The notes below the pieces were generated by a model that saw only the letters and a list, made by a program, of their open reading frames with translations, was not told the origin of the DNA and searched no databases. Both the position numbers and the translations under genes were made by a program. A stretch of 64,000 nucleotides of DNA, from NCBI GenBank assembly GCA_963971425.1, contig OZ020514.1, positions 40,523,158 through 40,587,157 of the forward strand, written 5' to 3'. Shown in pieces: positions 43,381 through 54,776 of the stretch. How positions within the stretch are numbered: the first letter of the stretch is position 1; every line of letters starts with the position of its first letter. The DNA comes from Bryoerythrophyllum caledonicum. Lineage: Eukaryota > Streptophyta > Bryopsida > Pottiales > Pottiaceae.

Positions 43381-44041
43381 AAAAATTATATTAAAAAAAA
43401 AACCAAAAAAAAAACCAAAAAAAAAACACAAAAAAAGAACAGGCAGAGCCTGCAGGCGGCATATGCTCCGGAGATTATTCGCTGGACCTCGATCTGAGTT
43501 CGGTGATTTGTGCTCTCGATGTCGTCTTCTTCCATATCCTCACTTCCTTCTTCTGCGCTTTCTAGAGGTTGCAGGTTGAAATCTGTGGGTTAGTGAAGGT
43601 CAGTGATCCATGGCGCCTCGATGGTTTTGTTCATGATGTTGCCTGCCTCACATTAGGATCCCGGAGACCTGAGGTTGTAGGGTTGGTTTGCCGGGTTTGC
43701 GGATAACACTGAACGTCTGAATTCTGTTCCATTTGCCGAGCTCTTGCTTGGGTGTAAAGAGTGGTTGCAACTTGTCTTTTTTCAGGTTGCTGCAGAGCTT
43801 GGCTTGGCCCGGCTCTGAAGCCTGGCCTGGCCCGGCCTAAAGGCCCGACCCGGCGAAGCTCTGCAGCTCAGGTCAAGGCTGAGGGTGCACAGGCTGCACA
43901 GACTGCGAGGCTGCATAGGCTGCAGAAACTGCGAGGTTCAGTTTTTGGCTCATTTTTTTGGGTCCAGCTGTTGCACAGCTCAGTGGTGCGTTTTCAGCCT
44001 GGTTGTGATTTTTCGAGGTGGACTAAAGCTTCAGGACCTAG

Positions 44042-44202
44042 GTATGTTTGTTTACTTTGATATTTCTTATTTTTTTTCAAGTGATAGAGAAGTAATGTAT
44101 ACAAGAAATCAACATAGAGTCTAGGTTTAAGGTAAGTTACACATTTAGGGTTTTTGTATTTCATGTGTGTGGTGATTGATCTGTTTTGAATATGTATTGC
44201 AG
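44042..44202 (+). other. Probable 5' UTR intron of the hAT transposase gene
   Basis: Donor CCTAG|gtatgt at 44041-44042 and acceptor ttgcag ending at 44202 bracket an AT-rich segment just before ATG 44205. The preceding GC-rich segment (43770-43940) has repeated GGCTTGGCCCGG and AGGCTGCA words and would be the leader. Confidence 0.5.
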
Positions 44203-44204
44203 TT

Positions 44205-46633
44205 ATGTCTTTGCCAGTGTCTGGAGTACCCAGGCAAAGGAGAGATGCCCGGCAATAGAGCATTCTCCATATGTTTAGGGCATCTTCTTCTTCTCAAACT
44301 TTGAGTGATGGGAGGAATGAAGTGCCTGAGTTGTCAGAATCTTTTGTTAGGGGTTCTCCATGTGGTATTCCTGATGTTGAGGTAGAGCAAGGTGGCGTTC
44401 AAGGTCATGATCAGATCAGAGAGGACATTGAGATGGAGGAAGAGAATGAGATGGGGGAGGACAATGATTTTGATGATAGTGCACATGAGGAGGATAGTAT
44501 AGGAGTACAGGTTCCAGCTCATGGTGGTGGAGGGCGGCCTCCAAGGGGGAGGAAGTTTATGCCCGTATGGCGTCAGGGAAGGCCCTGGTTGATGCACATT
44601 GCTCTCTCTAGACAGAAGTCCTACATGAAGTGTGCAGCATGTCAAGCATCTGGTCAAAACTTACGATGGGGGACCAGAGGAGAAGGTTGTGAGTCATTGC
44701 AACTTTTAGCTGTGAAGGAGCATGAAGGATCAACCCTTCATGCTCATGCCATGCTCAGGTGGAGACCGGTGAGAGATAACCCTGAGGCACTTGCCATGGC
44801 TAGACATGTGGTAAATGCTATTGATGCAGAGAGTGCTAGAATTGTTTGTTGTATGTAGATTTTATACCATTTGGTAGTTAATGATAGAGCTATCAACCAG
44901 TATGAGGATATGTGTCAGATAATTAGACACCTCAGGGCTCCAGACATGCCTGTCAATGATGAGTACGGTGCTTACACTAGTAGACAATCTGCATATGATT
45001 TTTTGTGGGCCATTTCACAGCATTTGAGGGATGTTGATCTTTTAGAAGTTAGAGATTCACCGGTGATCTCTCTTCTTATAGATGAATCAACCGATCGTAG
45101 TCTAGAGCAGCATTTGATTGTGTATCTTTGCAGTCTATCTCGTGGTGGCTTAGGCCCTCCACGTATGCAGTATGTTGGTTTGTCTGGTGTTCCACGAGCC
45201 ACATGAGAGGTATTCTATAGGAATGTGGTGGATTTATTGGAGGAGTTGCAGTGGCCTCTTGACAAATTAGTGGCTTTAGCTACTGATGGAGCGGTTTCTA
45301 TGACTGGGGTGAGACAAGGACTAGCAGGCAGACTTCGGGCAGATGTACCAACACTTGTTAATGTGCATTGCATTGCACATAGGTGAGTCTTTAATTTTAA
45401 GTTTTTTTTAATGAATTTCATTATTTTCTAGAATGTAATATATTCACTAATTAATTCCCGTGTTTGTTCAGAGATGCACTGGCAGCCAGCGATGCAGCTG
45501 AGGCATCACCGGAGCTACAGGTTTTGGATGATTTCTCCAACTTTGCATACTCGTGGGTGGGCAGGTCATCATTGCGGCGGACACAGCTTGATCAGTTGAT
45601 GCTGGAGTTTGCGATGGATCCATTGGTTGTTCTCCACATACATGGAGTTCGATGGTTATCCCGTGGACAAGTGATGCAACGGATTTTGGATTGTATGCCC
45701 TCGTTTCTGGAGTTTTTCTGTGAAGAAGAAGCAATGTGGTATCGTAAACTCACATCCTTTCAGTTTCAATTCCTTCTACGGTTACTTGTAGATATTCTTA
45801 CTGAGTTGAATAAACTCAATAAGCTATTTCAGAGTGACCATGTGGATATTACTCAGATTGGAGGTCATTTAAACATTTGTATCACAGTATTGAGTAGACA
45901 TTTTCTAGCAGCTAGAGGTGCAGCATTTGGAAGAGGTTCAAGGGCATTGTGGTCATTTTTGGAGACCTGTGCAACTTCTATGGAGATGGAGTATCCAATT
46001 GCAGATGGTGGCCTGAGAACCTATCCAATGCATTTGGAGAGTGTTACTAGGAGAGCCGGTACTATTGAGGAGTGCAAACTCATTGGGGCAGAGTATGTGC
46101 AGAGGGTGGTGGATGCATTGAATAACAGGTTTCCAGACTTAGGCATCTTCAATGCATGCAAGCTCTTCAGCCCCAATCTCTATCCTGCAAATGATGATGA
46201 GAGGACTCGTATTACTGAAGAGTGGTTGGAGAGGTTGTTTGTGAAGTTCCAGAGTTCTGAAGAAGAACAAGATCGGTGTCGAGGTGAGTGCTTGGAGATG
46301 GTAGAGACCATGAGAGAGATGATCCCAAATAAGTCTTTATTTGAAGCATGGGAGTTTGCAGGTACAACTCTAGAGTGGTCCATCAATTGGCCTGGTTTGA
46401 GTAACTTGTGGAGGAGAGTTATGGTGATTCCTATGAGCACTGGAATATGTGAGAGGGGTTTTTCCAAACAAAACCTAATCAAGAGTCATCTCCGTACTAG
46501 GTTGAAGTTGGAGGCTTTAGATGCTTTGATGCGCATTTCATGTGCAAATATTCCAGTTGAAAACATTATTTGGAATGCAGTGATGCTTGTCTGGAGAAAC
46601 ATGAAGGATAGGAGAATTCATCCACTTGTTTGA
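44205..46633 (+). pseudogene. hAT transposase, two coding exons, three internal stops
   Basis: Exon 1 44205-45382 and exon 2 45472-46633 join in frame across a GT-AG intron (AG|gtgagt ... ttcag|AG) to give 780 codons including the stop. Features in order: an acidic N-terminus; a zinc finger of the BED/TTF type (MKCAACQAS ... KEHEGSTLHAH); first DDE region VISLLIDESTDRSLEQHLIV; second region ALATDGAVSMTGVRQGLAGR and HCIAHR; then VRWLSRGQVMQRILDCMPSF; and the C-terminal hAT dimerisation domain VIPMSTGICERGFSKQNLIK, SHLRTRLKLEALDALM. The protein cuts and reinserts hAT ends. TAG 44256, TAG 44856 and TGA 45204 interrupt exon 1. No frameshifts are seen. Confidence 0.85.
45383..45471 (+). other. Intron of the hAT transposase gene
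   Basis: An 89-bp AT-rich intron with donor AG|gtgagt and acceptor gttcag|AG. Splicing turns CAT-AG/A-GAT into H-R-D and keeps the reading frame. Confidence 0.75.
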
Positions 46634-47073
46634 ATGGTAAGTTCTTTTTTTTTGTAAAAATTGAACATGTTTGTATTAACTAAATTTTTATACAATTGCT
46701 TAGTTTACCTTCAATTTAAATCTTTGACATTGTGTTAAAAAAATTCTAAATATTGTGGTTGATGAATCAATGTGTGCAGGTGAATCCAGCCTTTTGAAGA
46801 TTGGTATTTTGATTAGGTATTAGTGGTTTGACTCCATTATGTTTACATTCACATGTCATATATGACATAATGTAATTGATATTTGCATCATTCATTTTTA
46901 TGGGAAAAAATTGTCAAAAAAAAATTTATGTTTAGAACCTGTCCAAAGTGAATTTGACACATCCAAAAACCGGTTCATTTTCAGAGAACCCGTCCACTGG
47001 AAATGTTTTTTTTTTTCAAAACATGTCCCGGGAAATGTTAGGGACCTTGTGAAAAATCACCACTGCCGTGCAC

Positions 47074-48840
47074 CATGACCGAGGCTTCTGAATGTACAAC
47101 TTTTCACTCTCAACAACCACCAACACCAAGAGACCCTACAGACGACTTCATCCAAATTTGTTAACCTTAACGACGTGTGAAACACAATATTATAAAGATT
47201 ATTCCACAATAATATGAGCTCAATGTGCACAATGCACTACATAAATTCCAAGAAAAGGGTCGAGACTAAGACTGGTGCGAGTAGTGAAGGTCAGCGAGGT
47301 TCAGCTCCGGTCCCTGCCCACTCGTATAGTGCTCCGCGCAGCAGAATAACCATGATCACTCAGCACCAAGACAATCGCAGCATTGCTCATGCAACCTGCA
47401 ACCCGCAACCCACCGACATTGCCATCGGAATCCACTACTCTTAGCAGAACGCTATGGGAGGGAAGTCAAATCAAATGGCATTGAACTCTATGGCATCAAC
47501 TCAACCCCGAGTCACAACCAGCCTCTACACCACGAGGATAAAATCACACCACAACAATGGAACGATCAAGGTATCCTTCCAATTCTGCCGCAGTAGCGGG
47601 CTTAGCTCAGGCTTTGATGCACACACAATAGAAGTGTGAACACTCGGAAAAAAGAAAAGAAAAGAAAAACATGAATCTCGACACTAGGGATTGGTTGGCA
47701 ACTCTGCAATACAACTTACAAACCGGAATCTCCCAGCTAGACTCCAGTTCTTGCTTGACCCGGGTTTGTCATGTTCACTCTGGAGACCAGGACTCCGGCG
47801 TCCTCCACGAGTCAACAAATCTGCGACCCTTGTGCAGCTGCAATCTCGCGATCTGCGGCAACGCTGCACCTTCGCCCAACAACCGCTGAACCTCCACAAG
47901 GCCACGGAATCAGAACCCGGAAGATCTCTCATTAATCTAGCCGCAAAATAATTGCTCAGCCGCACCGCACTGTCTTCCGGCACACACTCCTTGCCCTTGC
48001 TTCAATCCTTTAACCGTAGGTACCAAAGCCCAACCACGCTCTCATCAGCGAAGTCTAAGAGCACCGACCCACACCTTTTCCAATACAACACAAACCTTTA
48101 CAAACACAACCGTCCCACACTTAAGCCCTAACTTCAGGGTTGCACAGAGCATCTCCACTCCTGCCGTGGAATTCTCCATGCTAGGGCGGAAAAACTTCTC
48201 CACGCTGGGAGTGCTTTAGCCTTTGGCGTTTGCTTGCCTACACCGCAAGCATAGAATTTTTCTTTTTAATAAGACGCTTTCACCTTTCACCTTCCGCCAC
48301 CAATGACACGGCGCCACATGTTGCGAGGATATGGGTGTGTCGCCAACATCAAAAACTGGCGCACTCCCCCATCCTAGGAGATTTCTCTATGCCCTACACC
48401 AAACTTCTAAAATTAAATAAAATTTCCCGTTTAGATGTCTCGGGAGCAACTTTCTATCCTTGCAAAACCCCAAATTCGTCGAATGTTTTGGTTCTCTGTC
48501 TCCGCATGGAAATGCTCTCATACCCGCACTCCGACCTCAACACTCCATCAAGCTACATACACCAAGACATTCAAGAGCAAAAAGAAAGTGCACCCTGTGA
48601 ATTGTGATCAAAACCACGGTCTTCCCTTCCACAGGCACCTCCTACTCGACACCTACGCAACTATCTTCTAAATCCTAACAAACTCAAGCTTGAAATCTAG
48701 ACAGCCATGTCTCTTAAGCTCTCTTTTGGTTGGGCTTACTCCACCGAAAATATTTGAGAGACAGAAAAGAATCCAACCCCCAAGGTAATTCAACCAAGCT
48801 CTACTTCCACCGTAATCTTGCTCTTGTTCTTGTTCTGGTT
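47074..48840. other. GC-richer unassigned stretch
   Basis: Several open frames of 60-125 codons occur on both strands (for example 47684-47983 minus and 48230-48607 plus), but none shows a domain I recognise and they overlap each other. Composition is nearer to that of a gene-flanking region than the AT-rich blocks. A CATCTCCACTCCTGCC / CTTCTCCACGCTGGGA imperfect repeat lies at 48151-48210. No call is possible. Confidence 0.35.
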
Positions 48841-48841
48841 C

Positions 48842-48844
48842 ATC

Positions 48845-48876
<32 letters not shown>

Positions 48877-48893
48877 CTTCTTCTTCTTCTTTC
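48842..48893 (+). repeat. (TTG)n-(TTC)n microsatellite
   Basis: A compound trinucleotide repeat, about ten TTG units followed by about five TTC units. It can be read as a poly-Leu frame by chance. Confidence 0.85.
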
Positions 48894-49012
48894 CTTCGTC
48901 CTCTTCCTCTTGGGCTTCTTCTTGAATTACGGTGGTAATGTTTTTTTTTTTTTAATTGGACTAATTGTAAATTCCCTTAAAATTCTAACATTCGTTGTAG
49001 AATAATAAAATC

Positions 49013-49302
49013 TAAATTCTAAGATCTATCTTTCTAAATTCAAAATCATAAATTCTAAATCCTGAATTCTAAATCCTAATTTCTAAATTCTAAATTCTAA
49101 ATTCTAAATTCTATATTCTAAATTCTAAATTCTAAATTCTAGATTCTAAATTCTAAATTCTAAATTCTAAATTCTAAATTCTAGATTCTAAATTCTAAAT
49201 TCTAGATACTAGATTCTAAATTCTAAATTCTAAATTCTAAATTTTAAATTCTAAATTTTAAATTCTAAATTCTAAATTTTAAATTCTAATTCTAAATTCT
49301 AA
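49013..49302 (+). repeat. Heptanucleotide array (TTCTAAA)n
   Basis: About 290 bases of 7-bp units, consensus TTCTAAA, with variants TCCTAAA, TTCTAGA and TTTTAAA. The unit equals the plant telomere repeat CCCTAAA with its first two C changed to T. Single-step TCCTAAA units occur at the left edge (for example 49053-49078). It may be a decayed interstitial telomeric array or an unrelated satellite of the same period. Confidence 0.8.
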
Positions 49303-52300
49303 TATTTTTCCATTTATTCCTCTTTCAATATCTTTTTAACTAGTAGAACCCCTATCGAAACCGACAGTCCAAGGGCAATCTTGAGTTAAGAAAATGTACA
49401 TAAATGAAAACTTTAAATCTTGAATTATGAAGTGTCTACAGCTTACTAACTTTTCATGAGCAAATTTACCTTTAACTATCTTGGTTTTTTATTATTATTT
49501 CTACTTATTTTTTTACACCTTTTTATTACTTTAATTTTTTTCTAACATTTACAAGCTTATTTCACAAAATTAGTATCTATTGCATGGAAGAAAACATATA
49601 CTACGTTAACTCCTTAATTTGTATTTTTGTTGGATTAACTTTAATCACTTATTTGGTTATTTTTATTTGATTGACTTATGAGGTTAATTTTTGTTCATAT
49701 AAAATATATCAAAATACTAAAAAATATTAAAATTATGCAAATAAAATTTGAATACAAATTCAATTTAAATCATATTCATAGAACTTGGTGGGTAAATTTG
49801 GTATGCATAGGCGGACATGATCAACATACTTTGATTTATGATAATGGCATATTTTTACACTTTACATATGACTAGGTGTATAGAAAGTGGCCCTTTACGT
49901 ATGAATTTTTTTTAAATAGAGAAATAACTGTTGGTTGTAAAGTTTGAATATTGGATAAAATTTTAATGACTTGTCTTAACAATTTAAAAGAACTAACTTT
50001 CAAGAAAGTAAAATCCTTAATTTTTAATGTGATTATATTGGCTAAAACTTCTTTGACAATTTTATGCAAAAAAAACTTCCAGCTTTAAAGGGCCCATTTA
50101 TACACAAGACATTTTTCCACCTCGACATGTTGTTTTGGAATGAAATGGATATTTGATACACTAGACTAGAACCATGGCTTTTAATGCTAGATTGGATTGT
50201 CATTAATTTTTGAAGTGGATGGTTAGGAAGTCTCATATAGGACTCAAGAGTTGCAGTCTTTGGAAGAATGTGGATTCAATGTTATGATGGCTCTAAAAGT
50301 CTTAAATATGGATCTAGCTTTGTAAAAAAGGACTCTCCATAATTTGCAAACAATGAGCACACTTGACTATGGATTATACGTCGTTTATAGATGGTAGTTT
50401 GAAGAACTTCTTTGGTAAAGCATTTAATGTTGGATCAAAGTACACTGATGTTACTGATAATTATCCATTTGGAGTTATGGTCAAATTCCGTTACGATGTA
50501 TTGATGCATGTATAATGCATTGCAAGTGTATTGTAAAGGCCTCTACATTGCTAAATACTAAAAATTGATTAAAAAATCCCCATTATTTTATTCATACTAA
50601 ATAAAAGGTTTTCACTTGCATTAATAATAAATCTTAGTTGTATAATATATTTCTCCAAAGTAATTATATATTATTAGTAATTAGTCAATGTAATTGGTAT
50701 CAAACAACACCGAGCACTAGATTTTAGACGAAGTATAGGTAGCTAAATAAAAACAAATTAAATATTAGCGTCTAAAATTCTTAAAGAGTACAAAAGTTCA
50801 TAACATAGAGTATAATTAATTATACCAAAATAAATTTATTAGATATGACCATAATTAATATTTATTTGAATAGGAGCCAAAATTGCCTCAAACCTAAAAT
50901 ATGATCCGTATATAATTCCCAAGTAGCAAGAGCACCAACAGCTTCATTGTTGACCTTGTCAGCCTCTGCACACGTCTCGATTGTCTGTGCTCTAAGCTTC
51001 TTGTGTGCTTTCATTACCCTGCTTATTTCTTTCTGTTGGATAGTGTCTATATAATTAGAAGCTGGCAAAATTCTAGCTAGAACTATCAATTATACCTAAT
51101 AGTTTTGTTTCATCTCACTAGCATGTTATTGACTTTCTTGCATTAATATTAAGTTTTATCCATTTTCAATATTGACTTTCTTCAATATTTTGGATACAAT
51201 TTTTGCTTCCTGAAACTGACTAGTGTGCCAAAAAGACTTAAGTAAAAAACATTATTAAGAACTACTTTTATTTGCCAAATCACTTAAGTTTTTGATAAGA
51301 TATCAATCTTTTCATTCATAATACTACTTTGAGTTTAAAAATTAATCGCTATTAGATACAAAAAGGTTTGGTGCCCATCCTAATTAGTATGAAAGATTTT
51401 TATGGTTTATAAATTCAAGTTGAAAGTAGATTTGGTCACCGTTCGAAGGATTAAAGAAGTATATTATACTAAAAGCTTAAGAACCTTTGAGTTGATTATA
51501 GAAATTTCATAACTAATAATATCCTATTTACAGTTAATGAAAAAAAAAACGTAATAGTTTTTCAAATTAAAACAAATTAACTATTCTTTGCATCTTTGAT
51601 TCATTTTCAAAGAACTCTGTTCCATGTCTTTAAGAAGCACTTCATTAAGTATGAGCCTAAGAATTTAGAATAATTAAGTAAGATTTCCTTGTTTACGGTT
51701 TTAAAATTTATGTTTGTAGAGTATAAATTAGATTATTTTAGGAGATTCATTTTTGAAAAGATGTATTGAAGGCAATAAGTTTTAATTACCAAAATCTTGT
51801 AATTAATAAAGAAACTTGTTGGTTTTATTCAAGCAAAATTTGTTCATACTAAGTTAAATAATAGAATCTTGAGTTAAATGTTGATGTCAATTTGAGTTAT
51901 GAAATTTGATATTAATAAAAGCAAGTAAATTACATGATAAATATTCATTGGAAAAAAATTTGAATAAAATATTTATTTTGGCAATTTATATTATCATTTA
52001 TATTTTATGATCAAATTTCCTATATTGAATGTAGTTTTCTAATTATTCTTATCATACATCTATCATAGCATATCAAAATATCGAAATTATATAATATTGT
52101 CTTCATATCTAAATTTTTGAATAATTCATACAAAAGAGCTATTAACAACAACACTCATTATTTTTTTTCAGAATAAGAAGATTTTTTTAAAAAAGATAGG
52201 TTAAAAACATTGATATAAATTTGAATGATATTAAATTTTTTTAATAAAATTGTTTTACATATACCATTCTACCAAACATACATGATTTTAGATTCTTGTT

Positions 52301-52690
52301 TAAAGAAATCAAATTGTAATTATATTTAAGTTTATCTTATATTCATCAAAATGAAACCTTAAATTGTATTTTTTATACAATATATGAATTCATAATGGTT
52401 TTTATCTAATTTAATTAAATTTAAAGGTTCATAATTTTGTACAATTACAACAAAATTGCAACATAATGCTAATAGAATTGCTATCAATTGAAAAAGAATT
52501 CAAAAAAATCTTGAAATTTGAGAGCATTTATTGAGACCTTAGAATCAATAATGGGATAGTAACTACAATCACATAATGAAATAGATTATTTATTAATAAA
52601 AAAATATAGATAGTGTTGCTAGAAAAGCAATACATGCCTCACAAAATCAATACAATTGATGATCTACTCATTAGAAATTTCTCTTCCTTT
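49303..52690. other. Long AT-rich stretch without a supported gene
   Basis: Low-complexity AT-rich DNA. The only coding-like piece is at 50862-51089 on the minus strand, listed separately. No tRNA, rRNA or transposon terminus was recognised. Confidence 0.5.
50862..51089 (-). pseudogene. Exon-like fragment of unknown gene
   Basis: A 75-codon minus-strand frame in otherwise AT-rich DNA contains ISRVMKAHKKLRAQTIETCA then EADKVNNEAVGALATWELYT, with normal amino-acid composition and a possible acceptor (ccaacag) upstream. I do not recognise the family. It may be a captured or relict exon. A chance frame remains possible. Confidence 0.3.
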
Positions 52691-52739
52691 CTTCCTTCTC
52701 TTTGAAGCAAGGTTACCAATTCGACGTACTTGGTGGGTC

Positions 52740-53074
52740 TGAAAGCGTCCTAGGACGTCGTCCAAACGTTACATCGGACGCACCGTCCGGGGAGGTAAAA
52801 ACCAATTACGGAAGGCCCTGGTAAGTTTTCTGGACCATTGGATCCGACGAAGTGCCACGCGGCCAAATCGAAGCCGTCAAATTCCGATTGGCCATCCGAT
52901 CGGTCGTTGCCGTCATGGTGATTGGATGGCACCTCAGCCCTCCGCCCGATCAGACGGCGAGCGGACTGATCGAACGGCCGCAATTCGATCGCGCGGGCGC
53001 GCGCGACGGCCGTCTCATGAGGCGGACGGCCGTGGTGGCGGTCGGCGTGTGGCCGTCCGCCCCCCTATAAAAGG
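52740..53074 (+). promoter_or_regulatory. GC-rich promoter block with CGGACGG motifs and TATA box
   Basis: A sharp rise in G+C. It carries repeated GGACGG/CCGTCC words (for example at 52783-52793, 53007-53030 and 53052-53060) and ends in TATAAAAGG at 53066-53074, about 220 bases before the ATG of the kinase-like frame. A CT-rich leader (CTCTCTCTCC) follows. The same design faces the other way at 60260-60440, which suggests that both belong to one element family. Confidence 0.6.
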
Positions 53075-53291
53075 CTGTCCGCCGTCCTCTCTCTCTCCTT
53101 TTTTCTTTCCCCTCTGAAGAATATATTTTTGAGTGGATGCGGAGTGGCTTTTGGCATGCAATTCTCCATCCATTGGCTCCTCATCTTTGGAAGGGATAAA
53201 GTGATTCACATTGGAGGAGGAGGTTTTGTCGTTTTTTAAAAAAAAATTATAAAAACTTGTACTAGTTTCGAACATCGGCGGTTTAAAGAAG

Positions 53292-54776
53292 ATGCCGAAG
53301 GACAAGAAGAAGCAGAAGGTTGCGGACTTCAATCCAAAGCTTCATCCCATCCACGACATTCCATGTGGGACTTGCAAGATTTTCCTCATAGAATTGATTG
53401 TCAGATTCTATGAGGTAAATACTGTTCAATCTTTGGAGAGCAAGTACGTCAGATATCGGGATGAAGGTCCCTAGAAGTTTCCGAGGGACATGTGGCAGCA
53501 CATGATGGACGCGCTGTAAGCCCCGGTGTGGAATACGGTGACCCAAAAGCGGGGGTTTTTGAAGTTCGTAGATGCCAGAGTGCAGGATGCACTCTGGAAT
53601 GCCAAGAACTTGTTGACCAAGTTTGGGAGGTTCAATCGCGCAGCTGATGGGGATTTCAACGACATGCTGTTGAAGGCCGATTTATTTGTGGCCTAGATGA
53701 AGCCATTTGCCAAGAATTGAAATAAGCGTGGCTTCGTGGGATGGTGGAACTCGACGGAGAAGCACCAAGAGGACCTGTTGTAGAAAGCTCATCTGATTGC
53801 CATTCCGCCAACATCCACGGTTAAACAGATGGATAATGTCAATCGGAGATGTGGATACGCCACCATTAACAAAGTCCACATTGAGGGTGCTCCGGGCATT
53901 GAACCATTCTGGGAATTTGCCGCCAAATTGTCAAACCAATCGGAGACACGGCCGGACTTGGCAAAAGTGGAGCATCAGAATGAGTTGATGGCGGTGAAGA
54001 TTCCACATCCAGGTGTCATCCGATTCGTAGCCATTCATCCGGACAAGTACGAAGGCTATGCGTATTGGTGGAATGGTGTGACAATTCGAGAGATGCTGAA
54101 CCGGGATTCCGATTATAATGACGATGTCTATATACATTTGAACTATGGAAGATTCCCTAAGGATGAGGTTATTCGAGCTCAACCGTTGGTTTGTTTTTGC
54201 AAAAAACGGACCGAGCTTGCGTGGGCGTTGTTACGCATTATGAACGAGGTCCACAAGAGCAACAATCTCCACAACGACTTGTCTCCGGACAATATCCTCC
54301 TCCACTTCCCTTTAGATGAATCGCGAGTGTATATTGGAGTATGGGATTGAGGCATGACCACGAAGGTTACCGAACCAATGTAGTCTCTTTATACGTTCAC
54401 GAATCGTGAAGACATGGCCGTGACTCTGCGAAGGCGATGGTGGGTGAATCCGCGGGTTGCATACTTGCACAAACCAGATGCGGATGTACAAATGATTTCG
54501 AAGTTATCGATGGCTTTGGAACAGTTCGCTACGACCCAAATAGCACAACGAATCAACGGGCGGACAATGTCCATGGGCTACGAGAAATTGCAACTCGAAT
54601 CTCGGAGTTGTATAGTATTCTCAAATCAAGAATTTACGAATACATTTCATATGTACATGGAGAGAGTCTACAGCAAAGACCGAGAGGGCTCTGGAGGGTT
54701 GTTTCATATTATTACACACTTCAGCGATACATTCAATTGGCCCACGCCTCATGAGCATTTTTGGTCCACGTATTAG
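53292..54776 (+). pseudogene. Protein kinase-like gene relic (single frame, 7 stops)
   Basis: ATG 53292 opens MPKDKKKQKVADFNPKLHPI. The same frame runs 495 codons to TAG 54774-54776 with seven internal stops (TAG 53472, TAA near 53517, TAG near 53694, TGA near 53718, TAG near 53778, TGA 54348, TAG near 54378) and no frameshift. A kinase fold is indicated by ELMAVKIPHPGVIRFVAIHP (VAIK-like Lys region), a hinge-like YAYWWNGVTIREML, and VHKSNNLHNDLSPDNILLHF, an H-x-D-L-x-x-x-N-I-L catalytic loop. VYIGVWD-stop-GM follows at the Mg-binding position, with Asp in the W-D-x-G-M context. It may be an atypical Ser/Thr kinase or a pseudokinase, probably element cargo. Confidence 0.65.

Larger units (their letters stand above)
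43192..47065 (+). mobile_element. Complete hAT transposon with 8-bp target duplications
   Basis: A 3,874-bp DNA transposon. The left end is CAGGGTTGATTTTTCACAAAG. The right end, read inward on the minus strand, is CAGTGGTGATTTTTCACAAGG, giving terminal inverted repeats of about 20 bp with few mismatches. Both ends are flanked by an exact 8-bp duplication, CCGTGCAC (43184-43191 and 47066-47073), which is diagnostic for hAT elements. Inside are subterminal AACCCGTCC repeats, a GC-rich promoter/5' UTR region with a probable intron, and one transposase gene of two coding exons. Matching duplications argue for a fairly recent insertion. Confidence 0.95.

Noticed and set aside
43370..43579. 69-codon Lys-rich frame at the left end of the hAT
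   Set aside because: It is the translation of an A-rich tract in the non-coding left end of the transposon.
47214..48671. Several 60-125 codon open frames as host genes
   Set aside because: They overlap on both strands, show no domain or splice structure I recognise, and have chance-like composition.
48730..49005. 91-codon frame with a hydrophobic, Val/Leu-rich middle as a membrane protein
   Set aside because: The hydrophobic run is the translation of the TTG/TTC microsatellite.
25880..54776. A variant genetic code with TAA/TAG read as Gln, as in some ulvophyte algae, to explain the many TAG/TAA in otherwise coherent frames
   Set aside because: TGA also interrupts the same frames (hAT 45204, kinase-like 54348, gypsy gag). 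In LINE copies one TAG aligns with TGG (Trp) and one TAA with AAA (Lys), not with Gln codons. Nonsense decay under the standard code explains all cases.
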